Source: Streptomyces griseoruber
Lineage (GTDB): Bacteria; Actinomycetota; Actinomycetes; Streptomycetales; Streptomycetaceae
Assembly (NCBI RefSeq): GCF_001514205.1
Contig: NZ_KQ948764.1
Span: forward strand, 381,882-445,881
DNA length: 64,000 nt
Reading direction: 5' to 3'
Position numbers and translations under genes: made by a program. This document shows positions 37,567 to 47,576 of this stretch, piece after piece (the first letter of the stretch is position 1; every line of letters starts with the position of its first letter). Below the pieces are notes generated by a model, which was not told where the DNA came from, did not search any database, and saw only the letters and a list, made by a program, of their open reading frames with translations.

Positions 37567-38343
37567 GTGGGCGGCGTCCGCATCACAGCCGAAGGCCTCG
37601 GCCTCGAGGGCCCCCGGGGTTGGGCCTTCCGGGGCCTGGACCTCGACGCGGAACCCGGCTCGCTGCTCGCGATCGAGGGACCGTCCGGCTCCGGCCGCAC
37701 GAGCCTGCTGCTCGCGCTCACCGGCCGGATGAGGGCCACCGAGGGAACGGCGACCGTGGGCACGGCACGGCTGCCGAAGCAGTCGGCGGTCGTGCGCCGG
37801 ATCGGCGCGCTCGCGCATGTCTCCGGCGTCACCGACCTCGACCCGGCGCTGACCGTCGGCGAGCACCTGCGCGAACGGGCGCTGCTCCAGCGGCGGTTCG
37901 GCGGCTCCGTACGGCAGCTGCTGCGCCCGCGCGCGGAGCGGGCCGCGGAGGCGGAGCTCAGGATCGACACCGCGCTGGAGGCGGCCGGCCTCGACCGCGC
38001 GGCCCTGCCCAAGGGCGGCCGGACCGCCGTACGCGATCTGGAACGGATCGAGGCACTGCGGCTGTCGGTGGCCCTCGCGCTCGTGGGACGGCCGGCGCTG
38101 CTCGGCGTCGACGACACCGACCTGAAGCTGTCCGAGGCCGAACGCGGCGCGGTCTGGGACCTGTTGAGAGCGATCGCCGCGTCCGGGACCACCGTCCTGG
38201 CGGTCTGCGCCGAGGCCCCCGAAGGAATCACCGCGGTGTCCACCCGCACACCCGAGGACACGGCACCGGACACCGAGGTGGCCGCCCCCGGACCCGACGA
38301 CAAGGAGAAGGTCGATGCGCTCGCCGCGACTGGCCGCGCTTGA
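37567..38343 (+). CDS. Degenerate ABC-type ATP-binding protein
   Basis: A protein of 258 residues with an ABC ATPase layout. Walker A is intact (GPSGSGRTSLLLALTG). However, the LSGGQ signature is not recognisable (the region reads VRDLERIEALRLSVALAL), the Walker B region is PALLGVDDTD with Asp where the catalytic Glu is expected, and the H-loop His is replaced in AVCAEAP. It may bind but hydrolyse ATP poorly (inference). It overlaps the YhgE gene by 29 bp, so the two are probably partners in an efflux or envelope function. Confidence 0.78.
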   Translation: MGGVRITAEGLGLEGPRGWAFRGLDLDAEPGSLLAIEGPSGSGRTSLLLALTGRMRATEGTATVGTARLPKQSAVVRRIGALAHVSGVTDLDPALTVGEHLRERALLQRRFGGSVRQLLRPRAERAAEAELRIDTALEAAGLDRAALPKGGRTAVRDLERIEALRLSVALALVGRPALLGVDDTDLKLSEAERGAVWDLLRAIAASGTTVLAVCAEAPEGITAVSTRTPEDTAPDTEVAAPGPDDKEKVDALAATGRA

Positions 38344-40399
38344 GCTGCGCCGCTTCGGCAGGGGGAAGCTGCCGCGGGCCGCCCTGGTGGCGCTTCTGCT
38401 GCTGCCCCTGCTCTACGGGGCGCTGTACCTGTGGTCGTTCTGGGACCCCTACGGCCGGCTCGACCGCATCCCCGTGGCGCTGGTGAACGACGACCAGGGG
38501 GCGACCGCCGACGGCAAGCGGATCACCGCCGGCGACGACATCACCCGGGGGCTGCGGGACAGCGAGGTCTTCGACTGGCACGAGGTGAGCGCCGAGCAGG
38601 CACGCGCGGGCGTGGAGGACGGCACGTACTACCTGTCGCTGACCATGCCCGCCGACCTCAGCGCGCGGATCGCCTCCAGCGCGGGCGCCACGCCGGAGAC
38701 CGGCGCCCTCCGGGTGCGGACGAACGACGCGAACAACTACATCGTCGGGCAGATCTCACGGACCGTCTTCAGCGAGGTCCGCACGGCCGCCTCCACGAAG
38801 GCCTCGCGGTCGTTCCTCGACAAGATCTTCGTCTCGTTCTCCGACATCCACGGCGCGACCGCGAAGGCGGCCGACGGCGCCGACGACCTCAACGGCGGCA
38901 TCGGCAAGGCCGAGAAGGGCTCCAAGGACCTCGCCGACGGGCTGTCCGCGGCCAAGAAGGGCAGCGGCTCGCTGGCCACGGGCCTGGAGAAGCTCGACTC
39001 GGGAGCCGGCGACCTGGCGGACGGCACACAGCAGGTCGCGAACGGCACCCAGACGCTCGCCGACCGGGTCAACGGGGTCGCGGGCAAGGTGGGGCCCTTC
39101 CTGAAGGACAACGAGAAGAGCATCGGCGACACCGCGCAGTTGGTCGCGGACTCCGCCGAGGCGGTCGGCGCCCACCTCGACACGCTGGTGAAGGCCGCGC
39201 CCACCGCCGCCCAGGGCGCGCACGCCGCCTCGGACGCCCTCGCCGCCGTCCACCGGGCGCGCTGCGAGAACCCGGTGCTGCCCGACCCCGCCTGCGCGGA
39301 CCTGGAGAAGGCCCGGGACACGGCCGCCGAGGTCGCCACGATCGCGGACGACCTCAACACGCTGATCGCCGACCAGGACGGCGACCTGACGACCCTGCGC
39401 GCCCGCCTCGGCACGCTCCAGGAGCAGGCACAGGCCCTCGCCGACCGGGCCCCGCACCTCTCCGAGGACCTCGACGACGCGGTGACCCGGGTCAACGCCC
39501 TCAACACGGGCGCCCGGAAGGTCGCCGCGGGAGCGCGGGAGCTGCACACCGGGCTCGGCACGGCCAGCACCGGCGCCGGCACCCTGGACCAGGGCGTCGG
39601 CAGGCTCAGGACCGGGGCCGAGGATCTCACCGGCGGCATGTTCAAGCTCTCCGACGGCTCCGGCCGGCTCGCCGACGGACTGCACGACGGCGCCGCGCGG
39701 ATCCCCGACTACGACGAGCAGCAGCGCGACACGCGCACCGCCGTCATGGCCGACCCCGTGCGACTCGCCGCCCAGGACCTGCACAGGGCGGCGAACTACG
39801 GCACCGGTTTCGCCCCCTACTTCATCCCGCTGTCGCTGTGGGTGGGCGCGATGGTGGCGTACATGCTGATCCCGCCGATGAACCGGCGCGCCCTCGCCGT
39901 GGGCGCCTCGGCCTGGCGGATCGCGCTGGCGGGCTGGCTGCCGGTGGCCGCCGTCGGGGTGCTTCAGACGACGGCGCTGATGGCCGTGCTGCACTGGGCG
40001 ATCGGCCTGGAGATGGCCCGCGCGGCCGGGACGGTGGGCTTCCTGTTCCTCGTCACGGCGTGTTTCGCGGCCCTCGTGCAGTGGCTCAACGCGCGCTTCG
40101 GCGCGGCGGGCCGGATCCTCGTCCTGGCGCTGCTGATGCTCCAGCTGACCTCGGCGGGCGGCACCTATCCGGTGCAGACCAGCCCCGGCTTCTTCAACGC
40201 CATCCACCCCTGGCTGCCGATGAGTTACGTCGTCGAGGCGCTGCGCAGGCTCATCACGGGCGGCGGTCTGCAACCGGTGTGGCACGCGTGCGTGGTGCTC
40301 GTCCTGTTCACCGCGGGAGCGCTCGCGCTGACCGCCCTGTCGGCCCGCCGCCGCCAGGTGTGGACGATGGACCGGCTGCACCCCGAACTGAGCCTGTGA
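38315..40399 (+). CDS. YhgE/Pip family membrane protein (ABC-2 type permease fold)
   Basis: A 694-residue protein. An N-terminal membrane helix (about residues 23-45) leads into LVNDDQGA and a long extracytoplasmic region of repeated heptad-like units (DLADGLSAAKKGSGSLATG and similar), then five or so C-terminal helices. This architecture is that of YhgE/Pip, related to phage-infection proteins and EsaA of type VII secretion. The role is unknown, possibly export or envelope stress. It is in an operon with the ATPase upstream and the TetR gene 45 bp downstream. Confidence 0.88.
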   Translation: MRSPRLAALELRRFGRGKLPRAALVALLLLPLLYGALYLWSFWDPYGRLDRIPVALVNDDQGATADGKRITAGDDITRGLRDSEVFDWHEVSAEQARAGVEDGTYYLSLTMPADLSARIASSAGATPETGALRVRTNDANNYIVGQISRTVFSEVRTAASTKASRSFLDKIFVSFSDIHGATAKAADGADDLNGGIGKAEKGSKDLADGLSAAKKGSGSLATGLEKLDSGAGDLADGTQQVANGTQTLADRVNGVAGKVGPFLKDNEKSIGDTAQLVADSAEAVGAHLDTLVKAAPTAAQGAHAASDALAAVHRARCENPVLPDPACADLEKARDTAAEVATIADDLNTLIADQDGDLTTLRARLGTLQEQAQALADRAPHLSEDLDDAVTRVNALNTGARKVAAGARELHTGLGTASTGAGTLDQGVGRLRTGAEDLTGGMFKLSDGSGRLADGLHDGAARIPDYDEQQRDTRTAVMADPVRLAAQDLHRAANYGTGFAPYFIPLSLWVGAMVAYMLIPPMNRRALAVGASAWRIALAGWLPVAAVGVLQTTALMAVLHWAIGLEMARAAGTVGFLFLVTACFAALVQWLNARFGAAGRILVLALLMLQLTSAGGTYPVQTSPGFFNAIHPWLPMSYVVEALRRLITGGGLQPVWHACVVLVLFTAGALALTALSARRRQVWTMDRLHPELSL

Positions 40400-40443
40400 A
40401 GATCCGGCGTACGGGAGGTCGGGTTCCTGTGACAATCGGGACC

Positions 40444-41070
40444 ATGGAAAGCAGCACCACGTCGGGCGGCCGCACCCGCCGCGAGGCCACCCGGCAGAAG
40501 CTCTACGAGGCGGCCGTCACCCTCATCGCCGAACAGGGCTTCTCCGCCACCACGGTGGACGAGATCGCCGAGCGGGCCGGCGTCGCGAAGGGCACGGTCT
40601 ACTACAACTTCGCGAGCAAGTCGGTCCTCTTCGAGGAGTTGCTGCGGCACGGCGTGGGCCTGCTCACCGCCTCCCTGAGACAGGCCGCCGAGGACACCGC
40701 GCAGCGGGGCGGCAGCAAGGTCGACGCCCTGGACGCGATGGTCCGCGCGGGTCTCGTCTTCATCGAGCGCTACCCGTCCTTCACCCAGCTGTACGTGGCC
40801 GAGCTGTGGCGCACCAACCGGACCTGGCAGTCGACGCTGATGGTGGTGCGCGAGCAGGCGGTGGCCGTCGTGGAGGGCGTGCTGCGCGAGGGTGTGCAGA
40901 ACGGCGAGTTCAGCGAGGAGATCGACGTCCAGCTGACCGCGTCCGCGCTGGTCGGGATGGTCCTGGTGGCCGCCCTGGACTGGCAGGCGTTCCAGCCGGA
41001 GCGCTCGCTGGACGATGTCCACGCGGCGCTGTCCCGGCTGTTGCAGGGGCGGGTGAGCGGTCCGCGCTGA
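40444..41070 (+). CDS. TetR/AcrR family transcriptional regulator
   Basis: A 208-residue repressor. The N-terminal helix-turn-helix is typical (RREATRQKLYEAAVTLIAEQ, then TTVDEIAERAGVAKGTVYYNF at residues 36-56). The C-terminal ligand-binding domain is helical and diverse. As the last gene of the ATPase/YhgE operon it probably controls that operon through the palindrome at 37508-37521; the inducer is unknown. Confidence 0.92.
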   Translation: MESSTTSGGRTRREATRQKLYEAAVTLIAEQGFSATTVDEIAERAGVAKGTVYYNFASKSVLFEELLRHGVGLLTASLRQAAEDTAQRGGSKVDALDAMVRAGLVFIERYPSFTQLYVAELWRTNRTWQSTLMVVREQAVAVVEGVLREGVQNGEFSEEIDVQLTASALVGMVLVAALDWQAFQPERSLDDVHAALSRLLQGRVSGPR

Positions 41071-41090
41071 CGGCGGGACACGCCCACCCG

Positions 41091-41146
41091 GAAGCGCCGG
41101 TGCGCGGTGGCCACGTCCCCCGCGGGCCACCGCGCACCGGCGCTTC
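41091..41146 (+). terminator. Long stem-loop terminator after the TetR gene
   Basis: The arms 41091-41112 and 41125-41146 are perfect inverse copies (22 bp) around a 12-nt loop, starting 20 bp after the TetR stop. It is the strongest hairpin in this part and probably ends the ATPase/YhgE/TetR transcript. Confidence 0.85.
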
Positions 41147-41526
41147 CTCGTGCTCCCCCCGTTCCCCTGATTCCCCCCGTTGTTCCCCCGTTGTTCCCCC
41201 GTGCGGTCGTTCCCCGGGTCTCCCCGTGCCTCGCTCCCGCCGACTGGTCGGCGGAAGGAGCGGAGCAAGGGCCGCTCCGTTCCGGCGCCCCGTGTCGCCG
41301 GTGCCGGAGCCGCGCCCCTTTTCCGTGTCTCCACTGTCGCGTTCGCGCAGGCCCGCCCCCATCCGCGCGCGTACTCAACTCACTCCCTAGGTACGTGTAC
41401 TCAGGGCTGTGTGCTCAACCCCAGAACGCTCCGCGGTCGTCTGGTCACGATCGCGTCCGTCGCCGTACTCCCCCGCCCCGGACCGCCGCCCGCCGGGCTG
41501 CGGACGTGACTGTCAGTGGCGGCCGA
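41147..41526. other. Intergenic region with a C/T-rich repeat tract
   Basis: About 380 bp without a convincing gene. The first 90 bp are strongly pyrimidine-rich and contain a direct repeat of an 11-bp unit with GTTGTTCCCCC (41179-41201). The remainder is ordinary high-G+C sequence leading to the promoter of the FAD oxidoreductase gene. Confidence 0.6.
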
Positions 41527-41532
41527 TAAAGT
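41527..41532 (+). promoter_or_regulatory. -10 element suggesting a leaderless mRNA
   Basis: TAAAGT is a good housekeeping -10 hexamer, and a weak -35-like CGTGAC lies 16 bp upstream. The ATG of the next gene begins 8 nt after the hexamer, exactly where transcription should start, and no Shine-Dalgarno is present; a leaderless transcript is likely. Confidence 0.55.
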
Positions 41533-41539
41533 CGCAGGC

Positions 41540-43012
41540 ATGGCACGGATTGCGGTGATCGGCGCCGGGCTGGGCGCGCTGGCGACCGCCGCCCGGCTGG
41601 CCGTCGCGGGCCACCGGGTGGCGGTGTACGAACGTACACAGACGTACGGCGGAGCGGTGCGCCGCTTCGAGCGGGACGGCTTCGGCTTCGACACGGGGCC
41701 GGGGCTGCTGCCCCTGCCCGCGGTCTACCGGGACCTGTTCGTCAAGACCGGCAAGGAGCCGCTGGAGGCCTGTGTCGAGCTGGTCCAGGTCGATCCGTCG
41801 GCCCGGCACGTGTTCGCGGACGGCACCGAGGTGTCCCTGCCGAACGCCTCGCGCGCGGGGGTCGTCTCCGCCCTGGACGAGGCGCTCGGCCCGGGCGCGG
41901 GGCTGCGCTGGGGCGACTTCCTGGTCCGGGCCCGCGAGGCCTGGGACCGCACCCGCCGCCCGCTCCTGGAGGAGCCCCTGTGGCCGAACTGGCGGGTGCT
42001 GGCCGACCGTGAGCCCTACCCGGCGGTGCCGCACAAGCGGCTGCTGCGCACCCGCCGGGCGGGCACCCTCGCCGAGGTGGGCGCCTGGGAGCTGCGCGAC
42101 CCCCGGCTGGCCGCCCTGCTGGAGGGGCACGCGCTCGCCTGCGGCCTGGATCCCCGCCTCGCCCCGGCGAGCGCGGCCGTGCTGCCGTACATGGAGCACG
42201 CCTTCGGCATGTGGTACGTGCGCGGGGGTCTGCGGGAGCTGGCCCGCGCGGTGTACGAGCGGTGCGTGGCCCGCCGGGTCGCGTTCGTCTTCGGCGCCGA
42301 GGTCACCCGGGTGCTGGAGAAGGACGGCCGGGCGACAGGTGTGGAGCTGGCCGGCGGCGAGGTCGTGGACGCGGACTTCGTGGTCGCGCCCGGCGGCGCG
42401 GCGGGGCTGCCCGTCCGGGGCGAGGGCGAGGTGCCGCCCCGGCAGGGCCTGCCCAGCCGGCTGACGGTGCTGCTCGCGCTGCGCGGCGCCCGGCCGGAGG
42501 GGACCGCGCACCGGACGGTGGTGCACACCGGGGACCGCGAAGGCGAGCTGGAGAGCCTGTTCGGTACGGTGCCCGCGGTGCCCGCGCGGCCGACGGTCAC
42601 GGTGCTGCGGCCCGGCGACCCGGCGCTGGTGCCGGACGCCGACCACGAGGCGGTCACGCTCGGTGCCACGGTGCCCGCGGGGGCGGAGATACGCGAGGAA
42701 CACGTGGAGGCGCTGGTCGCGGCCGCCGAGCGGGCCGTGCCGGGGCTGCGCGACCGCGTTCTGTGGCGCGAGGTGCGCACCCCCGCCGACATCGCGGCGG
42801 AGACGGGTGCCCCGGGCGGTGCCGTCCCGCCGCCCGCGCTGGCGGCGGCCGGGGGCCGGCTGCTGCACCCGGCCAACTCGACCGGTCTGCAAGGGCTGTT
42901 CACGGCCGGTGGCTGGTCGCATCCGGGGGGCGGGCTGCCCCACGCGGGCATGTCGGGCGCGCTGGTGGCCGGACTGATCGTGGAGGGACCGGAGTTCCGC
43001 GGCTCGCAGTGA
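41540..43012 (+). CDS. FAD-dependent oxidoreductase (phytoene desaturase/CrtI-like family)
   Basis: A 490-residue flavoprotein. The N-terminal dinucleotide-binding motif is IGAGLGALATAARLAVAGH, followed by VYERTQTYGGAVRRFERDGFGFDTGPGLL, as in carotenoid desaturases and related NAD(P)/FAD oxidoreductases. The C-terminal FAD-contact region contains TAGGWSHPGGGLPHAGMSG. No other carotenoid genes are adjacent, so the substrate is open. The start is taken at MARIAVIGAG, which begins directly at the Rossmann strand. Confidence 0.88.
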   Translation: MARIAVIGAGLGALATAARLAVAGHRVAVYERTQTYGGAVRRFERDGFGFDTGPGLLPLPAVYRDLFVKTGKEPLEACVELVQVDPSARHVFADGTEVSLPNASRAGVVSALDEALGPGAGLRWGDFLVRAREAWDRTRRPLLEEPLWPNWRVLADREPYPAVPHKRLLRTRRAGTLAEVGAWELRDPRLAALLEGHALACGLDPRLAPASAAVLPYMEHAFGMWYVRGGLRELARAVYERCVARRVAFVFGAEVTRVLEKDGRATGVELAGGEVVDADFVVAPGGAAGLPVRGEGEVPPRQGLPSRLTVLLALRGARPEGTAHRTVVHTGDREGELESLFGTVPAVPARPTVTVLRPGDPALVPDADHEAVTLGATVPAGAEIREEHVEALVAAAERAVPGLRDRVLWREVRTPADIAAETGAPGGAVPPPALAAAGGRLLHPANSTGLQGLFTAGGWSHPGGGLPHAGMSGALVAGLIVEGPEFRGSQ

Positions 43013-43030
43013 GGACCCGTCGGCCGGGCG

Positions 43031-44038
43031 TCAGAAGCGGTACTGCTGGTCGTCGTACCCGTGGCCCTGCTGCCCCTGCTGGCCGTCGCCCTGGTACGGG
43101 TACTGCTGCTGCTCGGGCGGGACTTCACCGGCGAACGGGTCGTCGGTGCGCTGCTGCGGGACCCAGACCCCGCCCGCCGGGGTCTCCCCGTAGTTCGCGG
43201 TGCCGCCGGTGCCGTACTGGTCCTGGCCGTAGCCCTGCTGCCCGTACTGCTGCTGGTCGTAGCCGCCGTCGTAGGAGCCGCCGCCGTAGGTCTGGGTGCC
43301 GATGTACGGGTCGGAGTAGGCGGCGTACTGCTGCTCGCCGGTGGTGTCGTAGCCGTACTGCTGCTGGTTGTACCCGGAGTAGCCGTCGTAGCCGTAGCTC
43401 TGGTCGGTGCCCTGGGCGGCCGTCGCGTACTGGTCCTGGGAGTGGCCGGTGGCGCCCGCGAACTCCGAGTCGGTGTATATGCCGTAGGCGTTGGTGTCGT
43501 CGGGCATGGGCTGCGGCGAGTAGACGGTGGTCTCGGCCGCGGAGGCCTGGGCCGGGCGGGCGGCCGGGGTGAAGACGTCGTCGCGGTCGTAGTCCTCCTC
43601 GGCGAAGGCGCCCGCGCCCTTGTCCTGGCCGTAACCCAGGCCGTCGCCGCCGAAGGAGGAGTCCATGTCGCCGTAACCGGGGAGGCTCCCGGTCCCGGGC
43701 TCGGCGCCCTCCAGGTCCTCCTCGCGGTCGCCCTTGGTGCGGCGGCCCTTGCCCAGGCCCTTGGGGAGCGGTCCCTCGCCGTCGCCGCGGCGCACGGCCC
43801 AGCCCTCGGCGAAGCCGCGGCGGAAGGACAGCGTGACGTACGTCTGGCCGACCGCGAAGGCGGCCGCGCCCAGCCCGATGACGATCACCGAGGGGATCAG
43901 CACACCGAGCACGACACCGAGGAAGCCCACGAAGGCCAGCAGGCGCCAGCGCAGGCGCGCCTTGTACTGCAGCAACACCTCACCGAGCAGCCACAGCGCG
44001 ACGATGCCGAACGCGATGTAGAGGACCGTCCAGCCCAT
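43031..44038 (-). CDS. Membrane protein with Gln/Tyr/Gly-rich C-terminal domain
   Basis: A 335-residue protein of unknown function. Two or three hydrophobic segments occupy about residues 3-65 (MGWTVLYIAFGIVALWLLG onward). Residues 90-160 are charged and acidic. Residues 180-335 are low-complexity, dominated by Gln, Tyr, Gly and Asp in repeats such as YDQQQYGQQGYGQDQYG, which look intrinsically disordered. The ATG directly precedes the first helix. It lies between the FAD oxidoreductase (convergent) and metF (same strand). Confidence 0.8.
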   Translation of the reverse strand: MGWTVLYIAFGIVALWLLGEVLLQYKARLRWRLLAFVGFLGVVLGVLIPSVIVIGLGAAAFAVGQTYVTLSFRRGFAEGWAVRRGDGEGPLPKGLGKGRRTKGDREEDLEGAEPGTGSLPGYGDMDSSFGGDGLGYGQDKGAGAFAEEDYDRDDVFTPAARPAQASAAETTVYSPQPMPDDTNAYGIYTDSEFAGATGHSQDQYATAAQGTDQSYGYDGYSGYNQQQYGYDTTGEQQYAAYSDPYIGTQTYGGGSYDGGYDQQQYGQQGYGQDQYGTGGTANYGETPAGGVWVPQQRTDDPFAGEVPPEQQQYPYQGDGQQGQQGHGYDDQQYRF

Positions 44039-44094
44039 GTACGCCCCTCTCCCAGTGGCCGCTACGCAGTGTGTCGTAAATCGGAGCGACCGGT

Positions 44095-45027
<933 letters not shown>

Positions 45028-45101
45028 TTAACCAGGGGCCGACGGTCACCCAACCGGATGCCGGATATTTGCCCGAATTGTCGGCCCGTTGTCCACTCAT
45101 T

Positions 45102-45185
45102 GGACACACATCCGGACAGGCATACGGACAGGCATACGGGCAGACAGCGGGCGGACGTAGGGGCAGACGTGCGGGCGGACGTCCT
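45102..45185. repeat. Tandem array of seven degenerate 12-bp units
   Basis: Units run head-to-tail at 45102, 45114, 45126, 45138, 45150, 45162 and 45174. The second and third are identical (GGACAGGCATAC); the others share GG at the start and an ACA/GAC core with 4-6 changes. The array ends inside the stop codon of thiE and lies upstream of metF. No earlier function is evident; it is a decaying minisatellite or a run of binding sites. Confidence 0.7.
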
Positions 45186-45831
45186 ACGGCCGGCGCAACC
45201 GCTTCGCGAACTCCGCCGCCGCCGCGCCCGGATCGTCCGCCTCGGTGATGGCCCGGACGACCACGACCCGGCGGGCTCCGGCCTCCAGCACCTCGTCGAG
45301 GGTGCCGAGGTCGATGCCGCCGATCGCGAACCAGGGGCGGTCGGTACCGAGGGCGGCGGTGTGCCGGACCAGGCCGAGCCCGGGGGCGTGCCGACCGGGC
45401 TTGGTGGGGGTGGGCCAGCAGGGGCCGGTGCAGAAGTAGTCCACGCCCTCCTGGACGGCGGCGGCCTCGGCCTCCGCCTCGGAGTGGGTGGAGCGGCCGA
45501 CGAGGACGTCGTCGCCGAGGATCGCGCGGGCGGCGGGGACCGGCAGGTCGCCCTGGCCGAGGTGGAGGACGCCGGCGCGGGCCGCGTGGGCCACATCGGC
45601 CCGGTCGTTGACCGCGAGGAGCTTGCCGTGCCGGGCGCAGGCCTCGGCGAACACCGTCAGCCGCTCCAGCTCCTCGGCGGCCTCCATGCCCTTGTCGCGC
45701 AGTTGCACGATGTCGACACCGCCGGCGAGGACCGCGTCCAGGAACTCCGGGAGGTCGCCCTGGCGGGTGCGGGCGTCCGTGCACAGATAGAGCCGGGCGT
45801 CGGCCAGGCGGGCGCGAGCGGTGTCGGTCAT
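45184..45831 (-). CDS. thiE: Thiamine-phosphate synthase
   Basis: A TIM-barrel enzyme of 215 residues that joins HMP pyrophosphate and thiazole phosphate to thiamine phosphate. Typical features are [13 protein letters not shown] (pyrophosphate site), [35 protein letters not shown] and the C-terminal [14 protein letters not shown]. The start at MTDTARAR has a GGGGG Shine-Dalgarno; in-frame upstream sequence overlaps the regulator gene. It is oriented away from thiOSG about 2.3 kb to the right. Confidence 0.95.
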   Translation of the reverse strand: MTDTARARLADARLYLCTDARTRQGDLPEFLDAVLAGGVDIVQLRDKGMEAAEELERLTVFAEACARHGKLLAVNDRADVAHAARAGVLHLGQGDLPVPAARAILGDDVLVGRSTHSEAEAEAAAVQEGVDYFCTGPCWPTPTKPGRHAPGLGLVRHTAALGTDRPWFAIGGIDLGTLDEVLEAGARRVVVVRAITEADDPGAAAAEFAKRLRRP

Positions 45832-45863
45832 CGGTGTCCCCCGTGGTGTCGGTACTGGCTGCC

Positions 45864-46229
45864 TCAGACGGCGAGCGCCTGGGCGCGGCGCTTCACCTCC
45901 GTGCCGCGATTCTCGCTGAGGGCCTGTGCGGGGGTGCCGGGCAGGCTGTCGTCGGGCGTGAAGAGCCACTCCAGCATCTCTTCGTCCGTGAAACCGTCGT
46001 CCCGCAGGAGCGTCAGGGTGCCGGCGAGGCCCTTGACGACCTTGTCGCCGTCGATGAAGGCGGCGGGCACGTGCAGCGCGCGGTTCTCACCGCGGCGCAC
46101 GGCGATGAGCTGGCCCTCCTTGATCAGCTGCCGGACACGGATCACGTCGACATCGAGCATCTCCGCGATGTCGGGCACGGTGAGCCAGGCAGGGACGAGA
46201 GCATCGGTCTTTGCGTCAATCTCGGTCAC
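45864..46229 (-). CDS. Rv2175c family DNA-binding protein
   Basis: A 121-residue protein like Mycobacterium Rv2175c. The N-terminal winged-helix part is [26 protein letters not shown], followed by a wing ([16 protein letters not shown]) and a C-terminal domain with [19 protein letters not shown]. In mycobacteria the protein binds DNA and is a PknL substrate; here its targets are unknown. The GTG start (VTEIDAK) is chosen because the family begins there. It is 32 bp upstream of thiE on the same strand and may be co-transcribed with it. Confidence 0.9.
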   Translation of the reverse strand: MTEIDAKTDALVPAWLTVPDIAEMLDVDVIRVRQLIKEGQLIAVRRGENRALHVPAAFIDGDKVVKGLAGTLTLLRDDGFTDEEMLEWLFTPDDSLPGTPAQALSENRGTEVKRRAQALAV

Positions 46230-46312
46230 GGGGTCAAGGGTAGGCGCATCTTCGGGTGGGCGGCGATGGGTCGTTCCTCGGGTGCGGCTCCGTGGGGGCC
46301 GGTCGCGCGCCC

Positions 46313-47560
46313 CTAGGCAGCCGCGGTCGCGGTCTTCAAAGGGCGGCCCGGATCCGCCAGTGCTTCCTCGTCCATGCGGGTGCCCGCCTCGATCAGGCGT
46401 CTGCCCTGGGCCAGATCGCGGGGGCGGCCCACCGCCAGGAGGGCGACGAGGCGGTCCTCGCGGAGCCAGCACACGCTCCACGCGGGGCCCGTCGGGTCGC
46501 CGCGCCAGACCATGCGGTCGGCCGTGGCGTGATGGCCGGCGTACTGGACGAAGCGGCCGAACTGCTCGGACCAGAAGTACGGGACCGGGTCGTAGACGGC
46601 CGGGGGCTCGTCCGTGGCCGTGCCGATGATGTTCGCGGCGACCGTGCGGGGGCCCTGGAGGGCGTTGTCCCAGTGGTGGACGAGGAGGCGTTCGCCGTAG
46701 CGCGCCGAGGGGAAGGAGGCGCAGTCGCCGACCGCGTACACGTCCGGGACGCTGGTGCGCAGCCGGTCGTCGGCCAGGACCTCGTGGTGGGGGCCCAGCT
46801 CGACGCCGGAGCCGGCCAGCCAGGCGGTGGCGGGGCGGGCGCCGATGCCGACGACGACGGCACCCGCGGGCAGCCGGGAGCCGTCGTCGAGCACCACCGC
46901 GCCGGGCTCGACACGGGCCACGCGCGTGTGGGTGCGCAGATCGGTGCCGCTGTCGGCGTACCAGGAGGTCATCGGAGCGGCGACCTCGGCGGGCAGGGCA
47001 CCGGCGAGGGGCCGGTCGGCGGCCTCGACGACGGTGACCGCGCAGCCGGCCTCGCGCGCGGCGGTGGCGAACTCGGCGCCGATCCAGCCGGCGCCGACGA
47101 CGACGATGTCGTGCTGCCGGGCGAGGACGGGCCGCAGCCGTTCGGCGTCGTCCAGCGTGCGCAGCAGATGGACGCCGGGCACGCCCTCGGCGCCCGGCAG
47201 CCGGACCGGTTCGGCGCCGGTGGCGAGGACGAGGACGTCGTACGGGACGGGCCCGGCCTCGGTGTCCACCTCGTGGTCGGCGGGGCGCAGGCCGAGCACC
47301 TCGCGGCCGAGCAGCAGGTCGACGCCGAGGCTCTCGAAGTCGACGTCGAAGGCGGAGCCCTCGGCCTTGCCGAGCAGCACGGCCTTGGACAGGGGTGGCC
47401 GGTCGTAGGGCTGGTGGGGCTCCGCGCCGATCAGCGTCACGGTGCCGCCGAAGCCCTGTTCGCGCAGGGCGACCGCGGTCTGCACCCCGGCCATGCCCGC
47501 GCCGACGACGACCACGCGCCGCCCGGCCCGCCTGTCCTCTTCCCTGCTCAGCTCGCTCAC
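46313..47560 (-). CDS. FAD/NAD(P)-dependent oxidoreductase (ferredoxin reductase type)
   Basis: A 415-residue flavoprotein of the pyridine nucleotide-disulphide/ferredoxin reductase class. The FAD motif is VVVVGAGMAGVQTAVALREQ, then PYDRPPLSKAVLLG, and the NAD(P)-binding motif is IVVVGAGWIGAEFATAARE. The C-terminal FAD segment is VYAVGDCASFP. It likely passes electrons from NADH to a ferredoxin or Rieske protein. The GTG start lies 17 bp from a perfect palindrome at 47577-47593. Confidence 0.9.
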   Translation of the reverse strand: MSELSREEDRRAGRRVVVVGAGMAGVQTAVALREQGFGGTVTLIGAEPHQPYDRPPLSKAVLLGKAEGSAFDVDFESLGVDLLLGREVLGLRPADHEVDTEAGPVPYDVLVLATGAEPVRLPGAEGVPGVHLLRTLDDAERLRPVLARQHDIVVVGAGWIGAEFATAAREAGCAVTVVEAADRPLAGALPAEVAAPMTSWYADSGTDLRTHTRVARVEPGAVVLDDGSRLPAGAVVVGIGARPATAWLAGSGVELGPHHEVLADDRLRTSVPDVYAVGDCASFPSARYGERLLVHHWDNALQGPRTVAANIIGTATDEPPAVYDPVPYFWSEQFGRFVQYAGHHATADRMVWRGDPTGPAWSVCWLREDRLVALLAVGRPRDLAQGRRLIEAGTRMDEEALADPGRPLKTATAAA

Positions 47561-47576
47561 CTGATCACCATAGACA

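Noticed and set aside
41107..41529. Several small open frames between the TetR gene and the FAD oxidoreductase
   Set aside because: They are Pro/Arg/Ser-rich, overlap a hairpin and a pyrimidine tract, and have no ribosome-binding sites or family features.
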